Assembly (NCBI RefSeq): GCF_949987515.2
Contig: NC_082703.1
Location: 10,626,680-10,690,679, forward strand
Length of the DNA stretch: 64,000 nucleotides
DNA from: Delphinus delphis
Taxonomy: Eukaryota; Chordata; Mammalia; Artiodactyla; Delphinidae
Direction of reading: 5' to 3'
How positions within the stretch are numbered: the stretch's first letter is position 1; each line of letters begins with the position of its first letter. The notes below the pieces were generated by a model. It saw nothing but the letters and a program-made list of their open reading frames with translations. It ran no database searches and had not been told where the DNA came from. This document shows positions 11,341 to 22,708 of this stretch, in pieces. The position numbers were made by a program, and so were the translations under genes.

Positions 11341-13462
11341 CACAGATTCTATCTCACACTGCCTGCCTGCTGGGTAAGAAACTTGGATTTCAAATAGTCA
11401 CCTTGACCTTAAAACTGAACTCATCATGTTGTCACCAAACCCATCTTAACTCCTCTATTTTCATTAATGTTATCAGCGATCTGCTTGAAACCTCTGTCAA
11501 TATTGCCTCTCTTCTCTCTTGTTTTCTCCATATAAGTCTGTCCCAAATTCCAAATGTGAGTTGCCACTGTCTATTTCTTCTCCTGCCCAATGACAGCAAC
11601 ACATTGCGGATGGCTAATACTTTCCACCTGGGCACTGTAGTAGCCCAACATGGTTTCTTCACTCCATTTTTTTCTCATTCCCACTGTGTATTTCACAGAA
11701 GCCAGGTAGTCCCCTTGGAACACCGTTTGTCTTCTATTTACCACCTGAATCGAATCCTCAAATGGCTTCTCCTGAAGCTCTGTGGTTCTGCCCAAGCTTT
11801 CTTATGGTCAGTGGACATTTGAGGCAGTGACAAAGATTGTGAAAGGGATGAAGTTGTTTCTGGAGGTCCCTTCCTACCTGTTTCTCCCCTTCTCAGCAGT
11901 GAAAGGAAATTGATGACAGCAGTACCCCTACCTGAGAAACAGAGGCCAAACCTTCAGTCCTTCCTGCCCGCACTTAAGTGGGGACACAAAATATACTAAA
12001 CAGAGTCCCTGCTCCTGCCTTCAAAGAGCTCAACATAAGATAGTTATAAGGTGGGCGATGGAGAGAAGGACATTCTAGGGAAGGGTTATAGGTGGAGGAT
12101 GGGAGTCTAAGACATAAGCACGGTGGCATGAACTGAGCATGGGAACTAGAAAGAGTCACTTGCTCTGAGTCCAGAGTCATGACCAAGAGGGGACTGGGAA
12201 CATGACATCTATGGTGAGAGAAGAGGTTGAAGATGGTGGCAGGGGTCAGATTACTTGAAATCCTTCCAAGCACTATGATTCTTCCGGTTTATTATGTGAG
12301 TGTCTCTTGGAAGGCAAGGGGAGTGGTGAATTCCTGGGGGGGTCTTCCTGAAACATCTTCCATATTTCAGATAATAGACTGGTATTCCCATGAGTAAAAG
12401 GCACTTCCAGCCTGGCTGTACCTTGAGAAATGTAGGATTTAGTCAGAGACGTGTGGATGAGTAATAAGACAGTGAACTACAAGAACTGGAAGATCTGGGA
12501 GAAAATGCTCTCCTTACCCTTTCACCAGTCAACACACACGTGCGCGCACACACACACACGTGCATTCTTATACAGTCACAGGCTCCCTTGGATCATGCTA
12601 ACTTAGTGTCATCCAAACACGAATTGAGTGTGTATCATATGCAAAGTAGGAAACTGTGGGAAGACACTTGGACAGCCTAACACCCGCTCCCCATGGATCA
12701 AAGACTTCTCTCAAATGAGTCATTTTGCACTTTGGTGTAAATGAGTTTTAAAGCCAGGGTTGTTCCCTAACACCAACTCGGCATAGATTGAGAAGGGGAA
12801 TAGAATTAGATTGAGAAGGAGAATGTCTCTGGGGCTTTAGCTCAGCCCATCTGTCTGTAGGTTATTCTGCCCAGCTCTTCCCTCCCTCTTCCCACACCGT
12901 TCCCCCCTCCTGACTCAACACTCCAGAGAAGCTTGGAGTGCTGAGTGGGACCTTGAGCCCACTGGGCTTATTCCTTTTCCCTGCTCCACACATGTCCTCC
13001 CGTGGACCAGCTCCTCACGCATGGAAGACGACAAAGGGACTGGGCTTCTTCAGAGCAACCCCCAGCCCTGGGGCCATCCCTTCCTAATCACACCAGAACA
13101 ATGGAGGGAGATCAGGTAGGGCTCATTCAGGGAAGCAGGGCCCTCAGGGCACAGAGGTCTCAGCAGAGATCTGCTCTGGTGGACACACAGGTTTTGATTT
13201 TTAGCACATATCCATGATGTGTGAAGAGTAAACTCAAACGTTGATACTATTTACAGATACTAGAGAATAAAGGGAAAGAAAGCAAACGTAGTGTTTAGTT
13301 GGCTCTAGAAAGGCAATGCCAATTACCATCATTTTTCAGATCCATTTATGTATACCTACATACCTATATGTATCTATGTGTGGGGATATAGAAGAGGAGA
13401 CAGAATAAATTCCTGCTTTCAGGGAGCTCACTCTGTGCTTGTAGAGACCAAGTGTAACACAG
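11341..13462. other. Mostly unique sequence, no gene recognised
   Basis: The longest frame (plus strand 11403-11822, 139 codons) overlaps two minus-strand frames, has no splice-site support and matches no family I know. A patch near 11995-12110 ('gtccctgctcctgccttc', 'gacattctagggaaggg') looks like the same ancient repeat seen at 6215 and 25935. A short (CA)n tract sits at about 12533-12562. The 12840-13210 part is relatively GC-rich but not a CpG island. Confidence 0.4.
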
Positions 13463-13500
13463 TGCTCACACCTGCTCACACCTGCTCTCACCTGCTCACA
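13463..13500. repeat. Short 10-bp minisatellite (ctcacacctg units)
   Basis: About four near-identical tandem units of 'ctcacacctg' lie side by side. Confidence 0.85.
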
Positions 13501-13571
13501 GTAGCCAACTGTGCGAGTCTCTTTTCAACTCCCTGCTTGGTGACATCACTTTGGTAGTTTCAACTGACCAT

Positions 13572-13803
13572 GATCAGCGTATTTATACAGCTCCTTCACC
13601 AGACACTGTTCTAAGCACTTTCTTAACTTATATAATCCTTACAGCAACTATGCCAGACTACTATCAGCTCTGTTAGAGATGAAGAGTTAAAGCAGGGAAA
13701 GGTTAAGTAACTTGCTTGAGGTCATGTAGCTCCTTGAGGTAGAGCTGAGCTTTGAGTCCATGCAGCGTGACTCCAGGCTCCAGACATTTAACCACTGTGC
13801 AAT
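13572..13803 (-). repeat. MIR SINE, antisense, nearly complete
   Basis: The reverse MIR order is clear: 'agacactgttctaagcactt', 'ataatccttacagcaacta', 'gatgaagagttaaagcaggg', 'aaggttaagtaacttgcttg', 'aggtcatgtagctcc', 'gactccaggctccagacatt' and 'aaccactgtgcaatctc'. It is among the better-preserved MIRs in the window. Confidence 0.85.
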
Positions 13804-13824
13804 CTCAACAAGAACCAGGGCTCA

Positions 13825-14037
13825 GGGCTTCCCTGGTGGCGCAGTGGTTGAGAGTCCGCCTGCTGATGCAGGGGACGCGGGTTCGTGCCCCGGTCCGGGA
13901 AGATCCCATGTGCCGCGGAGCAGCTGGGCCCGTGAGCCCTGGCCGCTGAGCCTGCGCATCCGGAGCCTGTGCTCCGCAACGGGAGAGGCCACAATAGTGA
14001 GAGGCCCGCATACCGCAAAAAAATAAAAAAAAAAAAG
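13825..14037 (+). mobile_element. Young cetacean CHR-type tRNA-derived SINE
   Basis: A full head-to-tail copy starts 'gggcttccctggtggcgcag'. It carries the 'ggttcgtgccccggtccggg' B-box region, the GC-rich body and an A-rich tail. No clean duplication was seen, unlike the copies at 8017 and 48385. It lies directly against a MIR. Confidence 0.93.
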
Positions 14038-14588
14038 GAAGATACATATAAAGTCAGATTTTCCTTACCAGAAAACAAATAATAATTAAGAAAAAAAATT
14101 ATGTAAAGAACTGAAAGGTCAATGGTCCTCTAGACCTTCAAGTGTGCTACTCATCTGCATCGAGCCCCTTTGCGCTACTCTCTCCTTTCCTTTGAATTTG
14201 ATAAATAAGTTGGGCTCAGTCTATTAATGAATTCATTTCCCCCGTGAGTTACAGGGACGGGGAATCTGACTGAGATTCCCTGGGACCCTGCGAGGATCTA
14301 TCCCTTAATTTTATTTTCTTTGCAATTACGTTTTCTATGAATTAGGTGTAGATTTACACTTCAGTTCAGTACCCTAGAGCAGGTGGGCACAGCTCCTTCT
14401 TAGTAAACAGATACCGTCATGAGAAGTCTCCCCGGTAGAACACAGTACAACAGTTTTCAGTGAGCTGAAGTAACAGGTCTGGACAGGTAGCACTGGAAAT
14501 AATTTCCAGACTCAATTATAGTCTTTGCTGAGGTAAATACACACACCCCAAAAGAGGTAGTTTCAGTTGTGGGCATCAGATGAAACCT
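14038..14588. other. Unique sequence
   Basis: No repeat family or exon signature was recognised between the SINE and the 68-bp tandem duplication. Confidence 0.4.
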
Positions 14589-14724
14589 AAAGTCTATTGA
14601 GCGTTACTGACTTCCTTTAACTTGAATTCAGAAAGCATTTGGATTATTTTAAGGCCAAAGTATATTGAGCGTTACTGATTTCCTTTAACTTGAATTCAGA
14701 AAGAATCGGGATTATTTTAAAGCC
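14589..14724. repeat. Two-copy 68-bp tandem duplication
   Basis: Units 14589-14656 and 14657-14724 are directly adjacent, equal in length and differ at only a handful of positions (for example 'agtctattgagcgttactga' versus 'agtatattgagcgttactga'). Both end in '...attattttaa(g/a)gcc'. This is a local segmental duplication of otherwise unique DNA. Confidence 0.95.
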
Positions 14725-16066
14725 AAAACCCTTGGCTTTCAATTACCTTCTGCTCTGCCTGTATCCAGCCATCACTATGTGGTTTATACACGGGTCCTAT
14801 ATACCTGTACATAATGTACTTCCGTTCTCATCTCATCGCTGATGGTTGATGACTGTTAGTCTGTGCTTCACTGCACTTACAGTGCCGTTTGATTTTAGGA
14901 TACAATGATCTCGATTAAACTTTGAAGAGTGTATTTGGTTTGTTTGCTCTCCATTAATGGCATCAAATAAATAAGTAGATAAAACCTAAAAAATAGCTGA
15001 CATGACCTCTTAGCATAGGCATGTCCTACGTAGTAATTTTTATGGCATTATATTGGTGTCCTAAAACATTCTGAATGCAGCATGGATCTTAAAGCAGTAA
15101 CTGAACACAGTTAACTCAGTGCAAAAGGCCCTGGCCTGCAGAGACTGCTCCTGCTGAGAGTCACCTAAAAGGGCCCCCAGGCTGCAAAAAGGCTTCCACA
15201 TAGAAGATGCCCACTGGGCAAATACCTCCTTGCCTCAGGGCTAATCCCAGCCAGGCAGCTCATAAACACCATTAGTAAAGCCTACTGCTGAGTTATTATG
15301 TGGCAGAAGGATGCTTGAAACGGCTGGTTGGTATTGTTGTTTTATTTCTCCTTCGCCTGGGTCAAAGTGGCAACATTCACTTGAAAAGATCAGGCAATTT
15401 CAACTTCGTGATTGCTGCAGAGAAAGAGCAGTATATACAGATTTATTATAGGTTGTGTTTTCCCAAATCTCCAATGTGTCTCTTGTATATGGACTGTGTG
15501 GTTGGTAAAGATAACTCAGCAAGCTAAGCAAAAAGGAAGACAGCGGAATGAAGTTACCTCTAGTAGCATCTTTTCCAAGATTCAAACCAATAGCCAAACT
15601 GAGACATTTGATTCACTAAACTCTACAGGCAGTTAAACTATATTTTGTGAGAGACCAAGGAACACACGTAATTATTATGGGGAAGAGACACTAAATTAAT
15701 ATTTCTTACCACTTAACCCTACTTTTTGGATTTAGCTTTTTTTCTTTTTTTTTAACATCCTTTCTTCTTCTACCACCATCCCACCTTACCTATTCTTAAA
15801 AGTCATTAAAAGTTGAAATTTTGAAATGGCAGTTGAGAGAGGTAGGTGGCAAAAACTAGGCAGTTTATTTTAAAATATATTTCATGTTTTGTAACTGCAT
15901 GTTTTTTAATGTATTTTAAAATGTATTTCATGTTTTTTAACTCTTGAAACAAGACACCCTATCACAATGTCTTACTTGTTACCATACCCTTCTATCACCT
16001 GAGTCATGACATTAACAGATGAAGATTGAAACAGAACACTGAAGGCATGAGTTTCCGTTTTGTTTT
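14725..16066. other. Unique sequence with a short imperfect repeat
   Basis: Near 15869-15945 the phrase 'atatttcatgttttgtaac' recurs as 'gtatttcatgttttttaac'. Open frames at 15300-15636 overlap on both strands and have no supporting signals. Confidence 0.4.
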
Positions 16067-16549
16067 ATTTCTCGGGCAAGAAAAAGTTTCTGAGGAAGTG
16101 ACACAATAATTTCCAAATTGTCTCATTCACTGGGGCTCATTGGTGTTGATGACGCTAAACCACTCCTGCTGAACCACAGTTTGAGCTGTATTCTTTATGG
16201 GGTCAGATGGGATGAACTCTCAGTGGTGGTTGCTGACCTCTGATTCACACCATCTTGCAGCCGGCTTTCCGGAATGAGAGCATCCTTGAGGGCTTTGTTC
16301 TTTCCTTGTGTAGACCTTGAAAAGCTGAGGAAACTTCCTAGAGGGATGGGTCCCAGTGAGCCGATGGGACTTGTTGCTAGAATGAATATTTAACTTGATT
16401 GGCTTTCTGCTTCCATAATCATCAATCCTCCCCCTGGAATCGTATTCACATTTTATGAACTCTCTGTCTCTTCGGCTCCTTTGATCTACAGACATTGTCT
16501 TGCAGTTGGGCATTTGCTGGCCTCCCAACTCATCAGCCCCTGAGTCCAT
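16067..16549 (-). pseudogene. Unidentified minus-strand reading frame interrupted by one TGA, with downstream AATAAA
   Basis: Reading the minus strand from an ATG at 16549, 109 codons run to a TGA at 16222-16220. The same phase then stays open for 30 more codons to a second TGA (16129-16127). About 55 nt beyond lies an AATAAA polyadenylation signal (16072-16067). The predicted peptide is hydrophilic and charged (for example DQRSRRDREFIKCEYDSRG). It has no signal peptide, membrane segment or domain I recognise. 'ttatttag' precedes the ATG and could be a weak splice acceptor, but its pyrimidine tract is poor. It could be a last exon or gene relic with an acquired stop, a decayed retrocopy (no poly(A) tail seen), or chance. 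Confidence 0.35.
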
Positions 16550-17360
16550 CTAAATAATGTGCTACATAAGAACTTAGTGTTTCCCCAATAACAAAAGATA
16601 GATCTGAATGCTTCAGTGCACCATGAAAGGCTGTTGAAACCATCAATCTTGCCAGCTCTTGTAGAGGTCAAGTGACGGCAGGGCCAGCTGGCCAATCAAT
16701 TAACCAAGAAATTCAGTTTGGAGCTTAAGAAAAGCTGTCCTGTGTTATTCTTTCCAGCAACATAATTGTCAATACTTACAGCAGGTCTTAGATAAGGAAT
16801 GAAGGAAATGAGGGGAGTTACTATCAAGAGCAGCAAATGCTCTAAGCATTGGTGATTCTCATGTGTTACCAAAAGGAGTCAGTTCTACAGAACATACAGT
16901 TTCTCGAATCAAAGTGAAAATGGAAATGTCTTATCAACCTTCTGGAAATGAAATTGTATGGTGCCCACCCATAAAAGTTTATGCTTGTCTCTCTCCATTG
17001 TCATCATGGTTGATTTCATTTAAGTCAGAAAGAAACTTCCTGTCTAACCTTCTTGAATAAAACTTTTCTATAATCGTATAGGATCAATTGTATCCTTAAT
17101 GCCTGTGAGCACATAAAGGAGAAAAATAAATTAATTAACTGATAGCTTGTGAAAGGAGATAGTATCAGCAGGGGAGGACCCCTGCAGAGTGAATTGTCTC
17201 TTTCACATATGACCTTCTGCTCTACCTATTAGATCTAACCCTAGAATTCTATACATACCTGGCTTATTCTTCAGGTAATTGGTCCTTCTTTTCCTTCATT
17301 TGTCCTCGATCCTACAGATATAGATATCTTCTCTAACAGACTTTCCCTTTTTCACAATTT
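16550..17360. other. Unique sequence
   Basis: No recognised repeat. Small frames at 16486-16695 (minus) and 16863-17060 (plus) have no splice or domain support. Confidence 0.4.
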
Positions 17361-17370
17361 CTGTCACATA

Positions 17371-17519
17371 CGTTTTTTTTTAAATTAAAAAACTTTTTTT
17401 AATTTTTTGGCCATGGCACGTGACTTGTGGGATCTTAGTTCCCCAACCAATCAGGGATTGAACCCAGGCCCCGACGGTGAAAGCGCCAAGTCCTAACCAC
17501 TGGACTACCAGGGAATTCC
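17371..17519 (-). mobile_element. Older CHR-family (CHR-1-like) SINE, antisense
   Basis: The reverse complement begins 'gggaattccctggtagtcca' with 'gtggttaggacttggcgctt' and 'gggttcaatccctgattggt', the tRNA-derived head of the older CHR subfamily. It is about 150 bp long and lacks the GC-rich body of the young copies. An imperfect duplication, 'ctgtcacata' (17361) and 'ctgtcacatg' (17520), flanks it. Confidence 0.88.
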
Positions 17520-17599
17520 CTGTCACATGTGTTTGTAGGTCAGTTCCCATTTCCCTCACATCCACTCACTGAGACACTTAATACTCTTTCCACCCTGCA

Positions 17600-17895
17600 G
17601 GATTTTGATGCTACCTGTTTAATTTTTACTACTCCTCAATGAGATAGACATATTTGGCCTCATTTTTTAGAATAGAAATAAAAACTCAGTGTGCTGAATT
17701 AACTGAGACAAACCACTTAAATACCTAACTCAATGCCTGATCTATAAGGGTCAATAAGTGTTCTGTGATATTAATGACTATTATTTTCAAATAATTTAAT
17801 TTGCCTAAGGTCACGTCACTTGTGAGTGACGGAGCCAAAATTTGAATGTAGATTTATTTAACAGCTAAGCTTCATATTTTTGCCCCTCTACCCCA
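17600..17895. repeat. MIR-derived fossils in mixed orientation
   Basis: 17600-17700 and 17805-17895 resemble antisense MIR pieces ('tgcctaaggtcacgtcactt', 'gtgacggagccaaaatttga'). The middle segment ('aactcaatgcctgatctata', 'gtcaataagtgtt') reads like a sense MIR or L2 3' end. This suggests one old element interrupted by another. Edges are vague. Confidence 0.5.
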
Positions 17896-20262
17896 CTTCT
17901 TAAGTTAGAAGTGTATCTATTCTTAAGACAGGACTGATCTCAAAGTGAAAAGATGGAAGGAGGGTATCAGAAGGGACTTTCTAAGGAAGGGCTCAAGCAG
18001 TGGTACCCAGGGGCCTTTGGAATGATGGAAGGAGGCAGGGCAGAAGCTGCTGACTCTTGGGGCTTTTTGACAAGGTGGTGAGTAAGGTCTAGGAAGCAGG
18101 CAGGGAAAATTAGTTCCAAAATCTTAAAGATGATGGATTTCTAAGGTAAGAAACATTATTATCTATAAGTCTTCTTGTCACTAATACTCTATAACAATAG
18201 AGAGTGATTCTATGTGCTTTGCGTGAAGAAACCAATAATCGTCACAAAAATCGACTGAGACCACATCAGTAGAGCACCAGGCATCGTCCCTGTCCCATCA
18301 TACTTGCTCCATAACATATAACTGCAGCCATAGAAACAGGAATAACACTGAGAGCAGTTCCTGGGCAGAACCGAAAGTGGGATTATCAGCATACTATAGG
18401 GAACTTTTGGGGGAATCTTTGTGCCTATAGAATAGGAACCTCACAGGAGAGAATGTGAAGCTTAGATTCCTGGAATATGCCTTCAAATATAATCAGTCTT
18501 CTCAACTTCCAGAAAAATTCTTCTTACCATAGTCAGTCCTCAATCCAGAGATTCCAAGGAGTTCCCAGAATGCTTTGAGAAATGGGCAATGTTGTTAGAA
18601 TAATTGTATGATACTCAAGATAACTATGCTACATGAAATTTTAATTTCACATTATTCTTTTATTTACAAGGATGGGAGAATATGTCTGAGTTCATTAAAA
18701 CATTTGGGTGCTGTCCACTGTCACAAATGTGCAGGAATATATTACTATAAATACATTTGGTAAGTAAGTAAGAAAAGTATGAAATGAAAAGGCATCTCAA
18801 TAGGATTGTGTGCAGGGGTCAGGATGCCAAGAGAGAACATTTAAGGAGGGGAGGTCAGGATGCTGTAAGCCTGAGGCAACCATACAAAAATGGACCAGGT
18901 TTCTCACTGGTCAGCTAATTGGAAGTTGAGGGGTTGAGCGAATCAGGTTGGTCTAGGATCCGGGACCGAACTAGAAAAGGAAAGACGGAGCATTACATTA
19001 AAGGTAAGCTGACTCAAGAAAAGACTTTAAGCAACAAATCTTTTTTGTTCTTTGATTTTAAAATATTATTATAAACATTAAATATTTAACAGGGGTAGTT
19101 TCTAAGTAGAGAATGTGTCTTATGATTTTTTTCATTAAGAAAAATATGTATAAGCCTTTGTTTCCAAATGTTTTTGTTTGTTTGTTTGTTTCTTACTAAA
19201 TCCAAGTAGGCTCTACTTGGATCATCCATTGTATGTAAAATAACCACTTCTAAACGAAATCTAGAAAGAAGGGTACTTCTCACTGGCTTGGTATCATGAT
19301 TGATGGTGATTGATCTATAACCACAACCCTCTTATCAGAAAAGTCGATTCAAAACAATCCACCAAAAATGTAAATGTGATAAATTACAAAATGTAGGGAA
19401 AAACACAGACCCACTTGGGTCCGAGGAAAAGTGATTAGAAAATGGATTTTCTGAAATAAAAGAAAGCAGCAGGTCACGTCAGCGTGTCCTTCCATCTACT
19501 AAGCCACAGAGATAAAGAATCCAATTGATGCTGAAAAAGATAACTGGATAGAAACAAAGATAAGTCCATCGATCTGAGTCAAACGGAAACAGAATTAGTG
19601 CTTGCGTGGAAATGGACAAGTCCTGAAGGGAACTAGCTGCTTGTATGTATATAGGCATAAATAGCTACCAGTTTTGGTGAATTCTGTAAAGAAGACCCAA
19701 CGAGAGCAGGGAGATACTTGAGTTGCAAAAGGGTCCTAAAAGATTAACAGCAATTAAAAAAAAAAAGATTAGCAGCAACATGGTGAAAAGTTACATACTG
19801 CATCAATAAACAAAGCAAGAATTCTAAAATAATTAAAATTATACTTTGTCTCTTTAAGATCCTGCTTCTTAAAAATCAACAGACCCATTCCCAGTTACCA
19901 CAGCTAGTAGATCTTTCCAAAGGGTGGTGAGAACTATTTTTAGATAGGTAGAGCAAACAGCTAGACTCTGACCTGGCTATAAAGAAGAAAACAGAATGTA
20001 AATGGACTAAAGGTCACGTGGCAAAGGAGGCAATTCTGTTTTGTGGTCTATATGTTGGAGCCAAGAGTAAGTTTCTGAAAGAATTTCACTGCTGAAAACT
20101 AAAGCTCAAATCTGTATATATGGAGATGCTAACTAGTGACAACTCAGAGACAGCTGCATGAATAGAATAGTAGATGGAGAACAGAAAAATTATTTTTCTG
20201 ATGTGACTGCAAGTGCTTGGAAAAGTACATAAAAAGAACTTTCCCTAGAATGAATGAATGAC
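17896..20262. other. Unique sequence, no gene recognised
   Basis: The interval is AT-rich, with a small (GTTT)n patch near 19170-19190. A short perfect inverted repeat lies at 19200-19222 (atccaagtag / ctacttggat, 3-nt loop). No supported exon was seen. Confidence 0.4.
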
Positions 20263-20335
<73 letters not shown>

Positions 20336-20345
20336 GCATATATTT
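20263..20345. repeat. (TA)n(TG)n(CA)n(TA)n palindromic microsatellite
   Basis: A 25-nt TG tract is followed through 'tatac' by a 33-nt CA tract, flanked by TA runs. Positions 20271-20322 form a perfect self-complementary sequence centred between 20296 and 20297, so the tract could extrude as a cruciform or form Z-DNA. The frame at 20144-20329 is translation of this repeat. Confidence 0.95.
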
Positions 20346-20639
20346 TAAGGAAGTAAGAGAGATTCAAGTTATTCAGAAAAATGCTAACAGCAGCTGTGAA
20401 AAGTTAAGCTAATCTGAATACTCAGGGCAAAAATTGTAGGAAGGTTAATTTCTGGGTGATGAAACATTGAGAATGCAGCTATAAGTTAAGAGGGTTCAAG
20501 TAACTGACTGCAGGGATTTTTTTTTTTTAAGTCGGAGTCAAGATTTGGGGCCTGGAAGTATAGACTGAAAGGGTTTTCTCAAGAACCAACTAAAAGAATT
20601 AACGACAGCTGACCTCAGGTTACAAACAGACAAAAGCGA

Positions 20640-20990
20640 GGAAGAAGAACAAGCTTTATCCCTTAAAGGGAGGCAAAGCTGGACTCTCTAATTATCTTGT
20701 GTCCCTGTAACTTTCTGGCTCTAAGAGTGAGTGTCCCCCCACCGGCCCCCTTGCAGGCCGGTCATTTCTTGTGCTCTAATGGTTGGCTAAGTGTGATGCT
20801 CCCGACGAGACAATAAAGAGAAAAAGGACCAAGGGATTAGGAGGCAATCCGCGGAGCATGACATACTGTTTAACGGGTTGTGTTTATTGCTTGCTTGTAG
20901 GTGGACGCCGACGACACAACTTCTTGGAGGAGGCTTCTGTGCTGGGTCCAGATGTTTATCATTGGGATTGTCAAAGTACCTAAGAGGTAC
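20640..20990. other. Unique CpG-bearing block with a possible splice acceptor
   Basis: Compared with its AT-rich neighbours this block has several CpGs ('gacgccgacgac', 'ccgcggagc') and a small GC hairpin (accggcc / ggccggt, 20741-20762). A long pyrimidine-rich tract ends in 'cttgcttgtag' at 20900, and the plus-strand frame from 20901 is open across it. The downstream 'aag-ag-gtaccg' is a poor donor. No protein is recognised. Confidence 0.3.
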
Positions 20991-21099
20991 CGTGCATTAG
21001 ACTATTTCAAGCAGAGAAGGGAGATGGTCAGCAGTCCTGAAAGGCTGCCCTGTATGAAGAGCTGGGGTGGGGGAAGCCAGACCATAAAATCTTGGGGCC

Positions 21100-21350
21100 C
21101 CTTTCTAATGCCATTGACCTTTCACACCACACTGTTTCTGGCTTCCATAACCCTCTAACTGTATCTTTCCTGTGGCCCTTACTCACTTGTGACTTCATCA
21201 TTATTCGTACGGAGTGTGTAGTTCTCCCCTACACTGCGTACTCTTTAATGGAAGGATCTCGATTTGGCTTGTCTTTATATCCACCTTAGCACAATACATG
21301 GTCCCCATTGGGAACTCCATGAATGCTTTTTCAGTGAATAAATGATTTCT
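21100..21350 (+). repeat. L2 LINE 3' end fossil
   Basis: The phrases 'cttactcacttgtgacttca', 'tttaatggaaggatctcgat' and 'gtctttatatccacctt', then 'agcacaatacatggtcc' and 'cagtgaataaatga', follow the L2 3' UTR plan (aggctccatgagggcag...agcacagtgcctgg...aataaatg). It is heavily diverged. Confidence 0.6.
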
Positions 21351-22200
21351 ATGAATTGAGGTCTTTGAAAAAATTTCTCACTCAAGGGAAGAAATAGTCT
21401 TCTGCAGCGGCTGTGTGTTGGACTTGAGTATGCACTGGATTTCGCTCAGCATCTGTTGTAGGATTCAGTCAAGGACAAATGATAAGAGATGCACACTAGC
21501 AGATTCAGGGCAACAGCTCTGGTCTATAGCGCAGGTGATTTGGGCTCTAGGACTAGGAAGGAGGCTGTAAAAGAGGACAAGTTTTCTTCCTAATCATTTT
21601 GCCAAATAGCTGTTGAAATTCCAAGCAAACACCAAAAACTAAAATACAGTAAAATAAAATAAAATTAAGATAAAACAAAATAAAATAAAATACAGAACCA
21701 CATGGGCATATTCACTTCCTCTGGATATGGTAAATGCTCAAGTTTCTTTTCTCCATTCTTTTGTCTTTATATTGAATTCATTCTAAAAAGATACAGCATG
21801 TCCTTGTACATTTTATATCTGAAAGATTTGTGTCTTTATGTGAGGCAAGGTTAAAATTGTGCTAAGTTAAAAAACGATGAAGAGGATGGGAGCTGAAGGG
21901 CCTGGAGATGAAATCCTGAGGGGTTGCGTGTGTGCTTTTATTATTCATTACTTAGTTTCCCTATCTATTATTAGTTATTGCTTCAGATCAAATACTTGTG
22001 ATTTAAAGAGAAAAACGTGTTGGGAAGAAAACGTTTCTGGGAAGAAAGAGTTGCAAGGCCCTTAAACACACTGACCAGGTAAAACTATCCTTATCCTCAA
22101 CTGTCCCACAGCAAACTAGATTCCACAAGGAAATGGAGGGGAAAGCACGCTGGTGACGTAAGGATGCCTTTCTGTAGGTCTTTAGACCTCATCGTCCAAT
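21351..22200. other. Unique sequence with an (AAAAT)n patch
   Basis: A simple (AAAAT)n tract lies at about 21640-21691. The rest has no recognised repeat or exon. Confidence 0.45.
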
Positions 22201-22390
22201 GCTCTTGCGAAGAATTATCACATCACAATTTAGAGTTGGAAGAGATCTGAGGAATAATCCAGTTTAACTGTTTCACTTTACTTTTGAAGAAATGGAAGCC
22301 GAGTATTTAGACTATTTCTTTGTGTAACATGACCAGTGTCTATGTTGGAATCAGAACTCAGGTATATATTCAGACGTAGTTTTCAATGCT
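22201..22390. repeat. Ancient repeat fragment (MIR-like or old DNA element)
   Basis: The order 'agagttggaagagatctgag', 'tttgaagaaatggaagccga' and 'gttggaatcagaactcaggt' matches a common mammalian fossil. The same opening phrase type is seen at 4330 and 47440. Family not named. Confidence 0.45.
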
Positions 22391-22491
22391 ACCAAGGGAT
22401 CATCCAGCCATTGGATTTTTTTTTTTAATTGAAGCGACAATTTGTATCATCAGAGGAAATTTGGAATATATAGAAGTATAGAGAAAAGTAG

Positions 22492-22708
22492 TAGTTTGGG
22501 ATTGACATGTACACACTGCTATGTTTAAAATAGACCTACTGTGTAGCACAGGGAACTCTGCTCAATATTCTGTAATAACCTAAATGGGAATGGAATTTGC
22601 AAAAGAATACATACGTGTATACGTATAACTGCATTACTTTGCTGTACACCTGAAACTAACACAACATTGTTAATCAACTATACTCCAATATAAAATAAAA
22701 AGTTAAAA
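22492..22708 (+). mobile_element. 5'-truncated LINE-1 3' UTR
   Basis: 'gtttgggattgacatgtaca', 'ctactgtgtagcacaggga', 'ttgctgtacacctgaaacta' and 'caactatactccaatataaa' are followed by a short A-rich tail. It is non-coding. Confidence 0.88.

Noticed and set aside
11403..11822. 139-codon plus-strand open frame, the longest outside recognised repeats
   Set aside because: Minus-strand frames of similar length overlap it, the peptide has no recognisable domain, and no splice sites, polyadenylation signal or start context support it.
20263..20345. Possible CRISPR-like or origin-like array
   Set aside because: Regular dinucleotide repeats without spacers, in a mammalian context. Microsatellites explain it fully.
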